A stretch of DNA of 64,000 nt from Hydractinia symbiolongicarpus (lineage: Eukaryota > Cnidaria > Hydrozoa > Anthoathecata > Hydractiniidae). The DNA lies in assembly GCF_029227915.1 (NCBI RefSeq), contig NC_079884.1, positions 16,556,001 to 16,620,000 on the forward strand, written 5' to 3'. Positions 35,901 through 47,900 of this stretch are shown piece after piece (positions within the stretch are counted from its first letter, which is position 1; every line of letters begins with the position of its first letter). Under the pieces are notes generated by a model, which was given only the letters and a program-made list of their open reading frames with translations, did no database searches and was not told the DNA's origin. Both the position numbers and the translations under genes were made by a program.

Positions 35901-38900
35901 AGCTTATACCTTGCCCTCCTACCTTCCACAAATCTCACTGAAGCTCCTCTCCACCTGACTTCCTGAACACAACACATATAACAGATCTACGTTCTAACAT
36001 TTCAACTACTTCACCTGCTCTACCTCTCAGGGTACCAACATTTACACTAGCCATCCTCAACCTAGTGTTATCTACCTTGTGATGTGATAGCTGGGTAACG
36101 ATCTGACGATGCTCACACCTGACATCTGTCCTACCGTGAGCGACACCTTCACTCCTTAGAGTTCCAGCCCCGTTTACGCAGTTTGTCTGATCAACTGTTC
36201 TTACGGCCATTAATAAAGAGTTTTGGCATTGTTTTACAGCTGGATGCCCTTCCTAGCGCCAACCGTTCACAGACCGGACTGGGTGTTTTTTTAAAGTGAC
36301 ACCATCACTATGTGGCATTTCATGGGACTTCTACAATCGCCCCTTTAAACTAAGGTATGGCGGAGGACGTTCAACTCCTCTCTTGTCTCTTAAAGAGATC
36401 CTTCACCCAGGGTCAAACATTGTTTATAAACAATACTCTGTGTAAAATAAATAAACGCAAGGGCCAATGAATTTTTTTTTCACAACGAAACTAATTAAAG
36501 TAAATCAATTTTAATCGTCAATATATTTTAAAAACATTTCAAAGCTCTTTTAAAAAACAACAAATCCAGTGGTCTAAATATTTAAAAAAAAACTAATGCT
36601 GCTACTTTTTCTTTATCATCAAAACATATTTTTTAACATGCAAAACTGTTAAAAGTTCTTCTTATAAAAAGCAACGTTTAAAGGGGAACTCCAGTAAAAA
36701 TCACTTTTTTCTTTTTTGTTTTATACGTACTCAGAAAAGCATAAGAAATAAAAAAAAAACTTACTTCATTTGTTTTCCTTATTTAAAATTGTTGTACTAG
36801 CCTTCGCATATTCAATTTTTTTCTCATAAAAAAAACAGACAAGCGCGATTTCATTTAGGACTGGACCCAATTATAAATAATGACATCACATCTTGCAGAA
36901 AGTTTAAGCGAGCGCAGAGAACGTTCATGTTAAAACCCATAGTTTACATTAAATCGCTTTTTGTATGTAATTTACGTTTAAATCTTTAAAAAATAGTTAG
37001 TTGCTTTGCGTTTCGATGTACCAAACGGCCAGAGAAGTGTAAAGAGGTAAGTTTTCACAGAATCCCGTCTGAAAAAGAGAAAGAACTCAAACAAAATGGC
37101 TAAACAAAATACGTCGTGCAGGTGATCTACCAAGCGATCAAAGTTTTTATATTTGCTTGGCGCACTTCACAAATAATTCTTTTAAAAGAGATCTCCAGGA
37201 AATAAACTTCCATATTAAAATATTGCCACTTTGTAAAAATGCCATTTTAGCTAATGAACGCGATCAAAGTTTTTCATTTCTTCTCATTTCATTATTTGTA
37301 CTTATATCCACAGAACACAACCAAATAACGTTTTGTACATGGCTAAACAAAATACAAAATGGCTAAACAAAATACGTCGTGCTGGTGATCTACCAAGCGA
37401 TCAAAGTTTTTATATTTGCTTGGCGCACTTCACAAATAATTCTTTTAAAAGAGATCTCCAGGAAATAAACTTCCATATTAAAATATTGCCACTTTGTAAA
37501 AATGCCATTTTAGCTAATGAACGCGATCAAAGTTTTTCATTTCTTCTCATTTCATTATTTGTACTTATATCCACAGAACACAACCAAATAACGTTTTGTA
37601 CATTTTTATATTAAATAAAAGAACATTTACCAATTTCCAATACAATCACTGACAAAAAAGTTTTCTAGTTACACATGTATCTTTCGTGGCGCTCAAGTTT
37701 CTATTCTTTGTTTTTCAAAAAAGAAGCTTTTTGATGGAAGGACATGCCGAATATTTTCAGGGGGTAAATGTACCCATTTTCTTCAATCTTTGTTACTGTT
37801 TAAGGCTGCATGTAATGCTGATAATGCAGTTTCTAAAAAAGCTTTGTCAAAACAACCACTTATAAATCAGTAGCTTCTGCAACGCATTTATGACCTACCA
37901 TAATTATAAGTATGATTTTTATTTATACAATATTAATACCCCCGTTTTACCAACTTACCACGACCCGAACATTATTCAATCTTTCAATCACGCATTTCAA
38001 TGGTCCTCTATCACGGAGAAAATTTCAACATTACATAAAATTTGTTTGCATTTGGGCGCAAAAAAGCGTGTGCAGAGGAAAAATATTGCTGAACTGTGAA
38101 ATAAAAATAAATTGGCTTGTATAGTAAGAAAGATTTTTTACTAAAGCAAATGATAAAGTTTTTTACGAATAGAATGTTAAAAAAAGCGATAAAGAATATT
38201 TTTATTTCTTTAAAAAGAAAATATTTTGCTAAGAACATTGTTTTGAGTCAGTAAAAGACAGCTCATCACTTTCTATCATTATTAATTTCTACCTCTTGTG
38301 AGACACAAGAGGTTCGAAGTCGTGAGGCTGTAGCTTTGTAGTCTTTTTCATGAAGAGAATTATCCGATTCTATGTTTTCTAAGTGATGATCTTCGTCATT
38401 ATTACAAAACGTCTTATCAACGAACAATGTAAACAGTAAGTAAACAAACTTTTAGAAGGTGTGCTCTCACGGACTTTCGTGACGTATGCTCATTTATTCA
38501 GACCTAGTCCTCTCGACTTTACGCGACCTTGCAAATTTATTTAAAATTGAAGATGTTTACAGACCCGATTCTGACATATTTATGTTGCAGAAGTATAAGA
38601 TTTCTGTGAGAAACTTAAAAGCTCTTTTTCATGGTGTTAAATTTTTAAGAGAGTATCACTTACGTTTTAAATCTCTATTACAAAACTATAAAGAATGTGG
38701 GGTGGAGAGCACGCTTAGTGTGGAGAGAAATGTTTGATCTAAAAAAGCTTTTTTTTATTTCTTGAGAATGAGTAGAATGCGAGTTATGATGAGTTTTCTG
38801 ACAATTAGAGGTTAAAAATTGTGGAAAAAAATTTAATACTAAATAACTCCAAAAGTAAAAAACATTAAGAAAAAATTAGAAAAAGCGTTTTTAGATCAAT

Positions 38901-41900
38901 GTCTTGTGATCGCAAAAAAGCAGACAACAAACTTGAGAAATTAGTAGTTTTGTAAAAGAGATCGCATTTGTAGGAAAGGGGTCATTTTTTTTTTGTGTGT
39001 CTATTAAACCTTCAAATTTTATTTTTTCTTAATAATTTTATAGCATTATATAGGTAATCATATAGGCTTTCTAAAAATATATACATTAATATATAAAATA
39101 TATACATTAATATATAAAATAAAGTTTTGGTGAATTAAAAGCATTTTAAAATATCACACCTTTTTTGTATACTCGCGCCTTTAAAGAACCTAATACTTAT
39201 GACCTTACTGCACTTACCTGCTTTACTTTTTTCTCTCAATAACAATTCTCTCAATCTCTCTAAAACACGACTCTGGAGATTAAATTTTTTTGTGTTAAAT
39301 GTTATTCTCATCTATTTATAACTTTGCAATCACATTGGACTTATTGAAATGATTTGCTTCTGGTAATAGAGCAGTATGGAAAGTATTATTTTTAGGTGTT
39401 ATTGACAGGTATTTTTAACAAGCTAGTGCCAAGGACTAAATTGATAAATGCTGTTAAAAAACAGTAAAAAACAATTTAGTTTAATAATATCCATTCTTTT
39501 TTTTCTTTTTTATATTCGCAACTTTCAAACACCAGGTGTCCACAAAAAATGTTAAAAAAAAAAATTAATTAATAAGACACATGCAACTTTCTCCTCCCCA
39601 TTACTGCCACCCATTTTATTCTGAACACTATGATTGGTAAGATAAAAATGGATAATAAAATTATAAAAACTTGAGAAAAAATCTTCTGTACATCGTTGTT
39701 ACAGACAATCTGTAATAATTCAATTTTTTTGTTTCTTTTCACGCGTCTTAAAGACGCAAATGCTTGATTCGCACTATTTTTAGATATATATTTTTTATAT
39801 AAGAAGATTGTCACTGGATTTAAAGACTTATTTGCCAGGCACGCGTTTTCTTTTGGTTACTTACAAAACAATTAAATTAAATGTGATTGGCCTAATTTAT
39901 TCTCCGGAGTCCATTGTTTAATTCGTGCATGCGAAGAAAAGGGAATAATGTTTAATGTAGGAAGAAGACATTTAGCTAGGAGAAAAAAGGGTTTCCTCGT
40001 TAATAAGAAATAAAGTATTTAAATGTAAAGTTATAAAAAGCCATTACAGAAAAGTATACATTTTTATGTAAACTAAAGAGAACTTGCTACAACATAAAAA
40101 AAAAATAATGTAAAATAAAATGTTATTTCTTTCGACGCGAAAACGAAGTAAAAGTCTTCACAATGTCTGCAGCAGACAAATGTGAGCTATCGATAAAAAT
40201 TATGCTACAACGAATTCCCGTTTTTTATCTTATGCTCGAACACGTACTCACAAATCATTCACTTATTGTACTCTCATGCGCAAGAGGCTGTACTCGAGGG
40301 TACGGAGTAGTATACTCGCCGATTACTCATACTCGTCTTGCACTGTACTCGTCATTTAATGTACCCCTACTCGTATACTCGTGTATAGCTACTCATGATC
40401 GTCACTGTAGGACAAAGGAAATTACATCATAGTTTCTTGTCTTAGATATATTTGAAAACGTAACATCACCAAAAGTTTTTAGATAGATCATACCTTTGTC
40501 GAGTTTAATGCACTTCATACGCTTTACCAACTTATGACACCTTGACACCTTAATTTATAAAGAGTCTTCTTCAGGAATATTTGACTAGGTGTGCGATGAT
40601 TCGCACATGTAAATCAAGTAACGTGTGCAATGTAAAACACACATGCAAAGAATGTTACGCCTGCGATACCGTCTCCAAGGTTATTCTTGTTGCGCATTCA
40701 TTATGCGGTAGAAAAGTAAGGGACGTTTTAAATCGTGAACCCCAAACACGATGATCGAGCGTCTACTGGTATAGCGACTATCTCAATCTTAATTTCCTTT
40801 TCTACATGTCCGAAATAGTATTCATGACTATACTGCCATTTTTATATTTATTGTTTATTTTTGTTTTTTGATTGGGTGTCCCTACTCTCCAGTGGAGGAT
40901 TCGAAGTATCGTATGTGGAGAAAGGATGTTGTGTGGGTAAAGGGATGACCTAAGAAACAAGGGCTTCATCAGACGCAAAGGCCTTGTTTCTTATACCGCT
41001 TTCTGCTTTGGTAGTGAAATTGATCCGTGATAGAATCAAAACAACCCGACCCGGTGTAAGCAGTCGATCATTCTGAAGGGTCTGTTTATAACGGAAGGGT
41101 TACCTCTATATATTTCTTTTTCGATTTGTTTGTTGGCCATGATTAACAGATTTTGTAAGTAATCAATAACAAACCACGTGCAATGACTAGCGAGGTGAAA
41201 AAGGAAAGGGAAAAGTGTGCTTTCTCATTGCTAAAGAAGACTGAGTCACGTGATTTCATGGGTAAATATAATTGGTAGATGAAAGGCACTTTAATTGGTT
41301 GAGAGCACCACCGCGCCTCAGGTAAGTGACGTAATGTACAGTTTTTGAGTAGCAAATATACAAAAAGGTAGAGGGGCAGTGCTAGAGACATGGAACATTC
41401 GCGCCTGGGTGTAATCTGGATCAATAGAAAACTAGGCTAACAGCCGAGCTAGCGAGTATGTACAGTTCTAAGGGCCGTTAAATGTGCACAACGTTAGTCT
41501 TCAATGTAAAGGGATAAAGGAAATGGTGAAGGTACTCATACACCCTTCCCTCCCATGTATACGGACTCTCGAAACGCGGGTCCACCTGCTATGGTTTCCA
41601 ATTATTTTGTCAAATGAAGAAATTATCTACAATTAAATCCATGATAAAATGTCTATTTCGCCTGTAAGTGCAGTTTTGCAGACTTGCTTCATCCGTGCTC
41701 CGCTGGCGTTCACCTCCGCATTAGCTAAGAACCCCATGGCTGGATTTCTTGTGTAAGACCTGGTTACCAACGACGAAGGGGCCAGGCAAAAGAGATTTAT
41801 GTCTACGTAGTTCTTTTAACTAAGTCAGGAGTCGTTGAATTAGCTAGGATGGTCAGGTTGACTATGAATAGGCTTGCTTGTGGATTAAAAGGACCAGGAC

Positions 41901-44900
41901 TATTCAATAATTTCTGAGATCTAAAAGTGTCTGACCAAGACGGAAATCTATCGGACGTTTTGTCTGCCGACTCTCCAAAAATTATTTCGAGGGCTGCCAT
42001 CGCACGTTACAAAATGGATTTTATAGGTTGATTTTAAAAACTCAATATTTATTTTTCAGGTGTGCGATTAATCACACGCCTGAAACGATTTAGGCATGTG
42101 CCAAGGCATGCGCATGCGATCGCATGCCTCTCCTGAAAAGGACTGTAGAGTCCAATCCAGATGCGTGCGCTCAAGTTTCACACCATTTTCTTGGAGGCAA
42201 AAGTTGTTTGTCTTTTGTTCTTATTAATTATCTTGGGAGTCTTGTAAGTCATTAACTTGCGCGTAAAAGATTCTTGAAGAAAAAATAACTTATTATAATT
42301 GCGCGTAACTATTGTTAAACAGTGTAAAAATAATTATTCCCAATAGCATAATTGTAAATGTTATTAACTCTACCAATGTGACACAAAGAGCCATTGTTAA
42401 ATAGTTTTATTAAACAAAAGTTTTGCGTGGAAACTAAATAGATTATCAAGAAAGCATTGTTGGTTGCACGGGGTAAATAAAGCTTTTATGCGATAGAAAT
42501 AATTATACTTTAACAAAGATTAAAACTTTAATTTTGATAGAAAAGCTTTGTTAGATTGTGTTTTAAAAATTTAAGAACGGTGACAAAAAAGCTTTTTAAA
42601 ATGGCGTTTTAAATATTTAACAAGAAGCCCTGGGGGCTCTAAGAATTTCCGCTCGCTACCAAAATATTTGATGACAACCTGCTAATTCGTTGAGTTATCG
42701 TGCCAAACATTCGAAGAGGTTTGGTGCATGAAGCTTTGAAGATAAAGCACACAAGTGACATTATATCTTACAACAAACGCAAACAAAGCGAAACGTGTCA
42801 TAATAAACTCACACTTTAAAGGAAATTGTTAACAAAAAATACAGCCTATCATTCATGGTTGAAAGTCTTGCGATCGAAACGTTTATGGTCTTAAACGGCA
42901 TTTAGTTGACAAAAAATCAAAATTTTGATGTAACCATCATTTTCAGCATACTTTTTTTATTAACTGTGCCAATTTTTGTCGAAAATAAAGTAGTTTTAAT
43001 TTTTGGACAAATTTTGGCCTGAAATGACATTTAGGTGACAAAAAATCAAACTTGTATCATCATCATTTTCAGCATACTTTATTTGTTAACTGTGCCAAAT
43101 TTGGCCTAAAATGAAGTAGTTTTAATTTTTGGACCAATTTTGGCCTAAAATGACATTTAAGGTGGCAAAAAAAAAAAAAAATTTGATGTCACCATCATGT
43201 TCAGCATACGTTTTTTGTTAACTGTGCCAAATTTTGTCAAAAATAAAGTAGTGTTAATTCTTGGATCAATTTTGGCCTAAAATAACATTTAGGTAACAAG
43301 AAATCAAAATTTTGATGTCACCATCATGTTCAGCATACTTTATTTGTTAACTGTGCCAAATTTTGTTGAAAATAAAGTAGTTTCAATTTTTAGACGAATT
43401 TTGGCCTAAAATGACATTTAGGTGACAAAAATCAAAATTATGATGTCACCATTATGTTCAACATACTTTTTTTGTTAACTGTGCCAAATTTTGTCGAAAA
43501 CAAATACCAATTTTGGCCTGAAACATCATTTAGATGACTTCCCAGTACTTAGGAAACTTGGGTACGAAGTTTAAATCTGTAACGTTGCAATTGACCATTT
43601 GGGACAGGGTTAGTTAGTTAGTCAGTTATACCAATACTATCCTCCTCTCAGAGGAACGCAAAATCCCAAATTTTTCTCAAAAAATGCTCCGAAAGAAAAA
43701 AACGACGGTTTTAAAGAATTTCCTACACCTTCGAGCGCGGAAATTCAAAAACAAAGAATCCTGATAGAAAAGCTCCGTTAGGTCGCATTTTAAAAGTTTA
43801 AGAACAAAAGGCGGCAATAGAAATGCTTTTTTAGATCGTGTTTTAAAAATTTGAGAATGAAGAACGGTGATAGAAAAGCTTCATTAGATCACATTTTAAA
43901 AGTGAAATAACAAAGAGCGGCGATAGGAATGTTTTTTTAGAGATCCCGTTTCAAAAAATTAAGAAGGAAGAACAGCAATAAAAAAGTTTCATTAGATCAC
44001 ATTTTAAAAGTTTATAAGAACAAAAAGTGGTGAGAGAAATGCTTTTTTCGATCGCGTTTTAAAAATTTAAGAACAAAGAACACGGTGATAGAAAAGCTTC
44101 GTTAGATCGTGTTTTAAGTATTTAAAATAACAAAGAGCAGCGATAGGAATGTTTTTTTATAGATCCTGTTTCAAAAAATTAAGAAGGAAGAACAGCAATA
44201 AAAAAGTTTCATTAGATCACATTTTAAAAGTTTATAAGAACAAAAAGTGGCGATAGAAATGCTTTTTTCGATAACGTTTTAAAAATTTAAGAACAAAGAA
44301 CACGGTGATAGAAAAGCTTCGTTAGATCGTGTTTTAAGTATTTAAAATGTTATCCTCAACTGTAACCAATGTGAATAAAAGATTTGCGTGAAAACTATAT
44401 AGACAGCGAGAAGCATTGTTGGTTACAAACATTGTGTAAATTTTTAAGAGATAGAAATAATTATGTTATAAAATGTAAATAATGTTAAAACATTGATTTT
44501 GAATGTTGTACCGTAATTTCTGGTATATAACCCGCACATCGTATAACCTGCAGCTCAGCTTTTTAGGGAGTTATGAACTAGCAGCTATTAGATAGCCCGC
44601 ACCTACGTATAACCCGCATAAAATTTCAATCAATGTGTTTTACTTACCCGCACCTTTGCATAACCCGCATTGTGTTGAGAAAAAAATTCAGTGTATTTTT
44701 ACATACCTTAATCATTTTATAAACATGTGGGTGTGTTCTGTTTTTTTCATGATGGAGACAAGTGGGGGACGTTTTAACTCGTGAACCCCAAACACGAGAT
44801 CCAAGTGTCTGAACTAGCGACTCTCTCAGTCTTAACTTCCTTGTCTCCGATTGCCGAAATAATAATGAATTAAAATTTATTTGACAATGCTCTTTTCCTT

Positions 44901-47900
44901 TTATTTGTAGACATTTGTTTCAGCCAATAATAACTCTTACTTCCTGCGATTAAACAAACAGACAAATAAAAAAAAACCGTGCTATCAGGTTATAAATCTA
45001 AAGTAAAATCTCTGTTTTTTATGTATATTTAAGTTTTTTTGGTATAAAAATAAACATAATAATTATCACGAATTGTCTGTAACAGCGATGTACGGAACGT
45101 TCTTTTCTAATGTTTATAGGATTTTGTTATCTATTTATATCCCAGCAACCACAGTGTGCATGATAAAATGAATGGCGGCAATGAGGAGGAGATAGTTACG
45201 TGTGTCTTATCAATTGTATTTTATATTTATTTTTGATAGTTTCAGTGGCCACCTGTTGCTCAAAGGTAGCGAAGATAAAAAAAGAAAATTATTATCTATA
45301 CTTTAATTTTAACATTTTTTTAATATTTTTAACAGGAATTAATAATTAAGTCCTGAGCACTGGGTTGAGAAATACGTGTCAATTAAACCTAAAAATGATA
45401 CCTGCTATATTGCTCTATTACCAGAAGCAAATCATTTCAATGTGCTCAATGTGATTGCAAAGATATAAATATAGATTTGAATTACATTCAACACAAAAGA
45501 AAAATGATATCCAGAATTGTGTTTCAGAGAGAGCTCGTAATATTAGCGCTGGCAAGCAAAATAAAATTTAAAGAAATTTCACTGTGTGAAAAAAATTAAA
45601 TCACGCAGTTGAAGTAAGATTACGTAGATATAGGATCGTGCATGCAGTTATATTAATGTACGCATTTTATCCTGTTAGTACTGTTTTCTTTATTGAATGT
45701 ATAAACTTTAAATTTTACAATAAATGACAGAAAATATAAAACTTATCACATAACCCGCACCACATTATAACCCGCACCAACAGTGGAAGTCGTAAAAATC
45801 AACTTATAACCCGTGGGTTATATACCGGAAAATATAGTAAATATTAAATATTTTATTGCAGTCTTTTTCAGGAGAGGCGTGCGATCGCAAGCGCACGCCT
45901 TGCGGTTCTTAACTAACGTGGAGGTGAACGCAGATGGAGCACGGATGAAGCAAGTCTGCAAAAATGCACTTACAGGCGGAATAGACATTTTATCATGAAT
46001 TTAATTGTAGATAATTTCTTCAGGTCCGAATTAAATGGATTTTTTGTTTATGCCTGTAAAAACGAAACCCACGTGCGGTGTAAATTTTTTTGAAGTTTTA
46101 AGCCACGTGGATAAAGATTCTTTTTAACTTGAAAACAAAACATATTTTTGCCTATTTGGTTGTGATGGCCTGAAAAGTGAACAATAAATATAAAAATGAC
46201 AGTATAGTCATGCATACTATTTCGGACATGTAGAAAAGGAAGTTAAGATTGAGAGAGTCGCTATACCAGTAGACGCTCGATCATCGTGTTTGGGGTTCAC
46301 GATTTAAAACGTCCCCCACTTTTCTACCGCAAAATGAATGCGCAACAAAATTAACCTCAGAGCCCGTATGCGTAACATTCTTTGCACGTGCGCTTTACAT
46401 CGCACGCGTTACTTGATTTACACGTGCGAATCATCACACACCTACTCAAATATTCCTGAAAAAGACTGTTCTTGCAAAAACCAAAAGTCTTATTTTCTTT
46501 TACGTGTATAACATAATATTATTTCTTTTAATTTTAAAAGCAAGTTGTCATCTCGATGTCGCATATGAAAGGGGATTTGGCTAAAGCCTTGGGTGGAATG
46601 TCCATCACCATTGACTTCAGTCTGACAACATCAACGCAGCAAAATATAACGCTGCACAACCACCTAAGCAGCAACAACAACAAATCAACCAGAAGCCGCA
46701 CTACAGGAGGAAATAAAAAAACACGACTTACTCCCCAGCAAGACCAGCAACCACAAAACGACTCTTTCATGGATGACTTTGATGTTGTAATTCCAGATTC
46801 AATTCATCAACCACCACCTCTGTTTATGTCAAACCATCATATGAATATGCCGCGTACATTGCACCTTATCCACAGCATGGACTGTTTTCTTCACCGCACT
46901 AACCATTCTCTCCACCGCATCAAAAATTTTCTATTCATCTACAGCACAGTTTTCATCATATTCCTTCCAACTCATATTTGACTGACAACGTCATCCTATA
47001 TGCACGCAATGTGGTGGCAAAAATTTTTGCAACAATACAAATGCAGAGTTTTACTGTAGAGGAGAGAAAAGGAAAAAACGTTTTTGGTATGAACAAAAGG
47101 ATGAAGAGTAAATTAGTTCCAAAAGAACCTTTAGACAAGGAAAAAGTAGAGTATATAAAGCAGATTGTTTTTCGGTACTTCAATGTTTCACAAACGAACC
47201 AAAAATCGACTTGGGAAGGCGCAGTTAATGCGATGAATGAGTACTTAAATAACAGTGACCCTATCTAATTTTATAACTCCTTTTTTAATATTTTTAAGTT
47301 TGTACCAACTGTTTTTCCAAAATTTATTTTTTAGAAAAATCGTGTTTTTGACTTAGTACAGTACCGCTATCAGGAAGCCTAACATCGTGATCGTGTATCA
47401 TGCGCGACACCCACGATCCACGATCCTATCGTGTCTGTCATGATTATAAAAATATTAGATATTAGATCGCGAAACTATCGTGGTGATCATGTTCATCGCG
47501 ATGGATCATGAAAACCCTGATAGTTTCGCGATGGAAATCACGATTCATTTATGCAAATTTCTGTTTTTCTTTGATCTACAAAAGCTCTCCTAAATTATTA
47601 GAGTTGCGAAATACGAATCATTCAAGAAGGCTAACGCAAATCTTTTTTAGGAAAGCCTATTTAATTGATTTGTTTTTACTTATGGCTGCACTAGTTATTA
47701 TAGATATGATTAAAGGAATACGACGAATTTATATCTTGCGCTCAGTAGCTTTTTAGTACCTTTAAAATTCAAGCTTTTTAACTTCAAGCTTTTTATAGTC
47801 GTTTTTTGAAAAATAAAACTTGAAAAAATAACTAAAACAAAATAATTAAAACATAAAAAAAATCATTAACAAAACAGAATATTATTTTAAGTAATGATTT

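Larger units (their letters stand above)
33009..36290 (-). mobile_element. RTE-type LINE, near full length, decayed
   Basis: On the minus strand an endonuclease (36210-35274), linker, reverse transcriptase (35074-33795) and the C-terminal RTE domain (33332-33009) follow each other, with a (GAT)n-like 3' tail at 33076-33095. The endonuclease resembles CFDP2-like RTE proteins and a CAGCTGGATGCCCTTCCTAG stretch lies at the 5' side (36238-36257). At least six frame breaks show an inactive copy. It lies in intron 1 of PSMB7 in the same orientation as the gene. Confidence 0.88.

Noticed and set aside
40163-40432. 89-codon ORF
   Set aside because: It overlaps the TACTCG simple repeat; the reading frame is a by-product.
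41143-41424. 93-codon minus-strand ORF
   Set aside because: It lies within the palindromic repeat mosaic and has no protein-like conservation.
43740-44350. Regular repeats considered as a CRISPR array
   Set aside because: The units are imperfect, lack unique spacers of fixed size, and sit in a eukaryotic intron.
46556-46980. 141-codon Gln/Thr/His-rich ORF
   Set aside because: Low-complexity codons and no conserved motif. Another frame of the same DNA looks equally protein-like. It cannot be assigned as a gene, though it may be the decayed 5' part of the outer BEN fragment.
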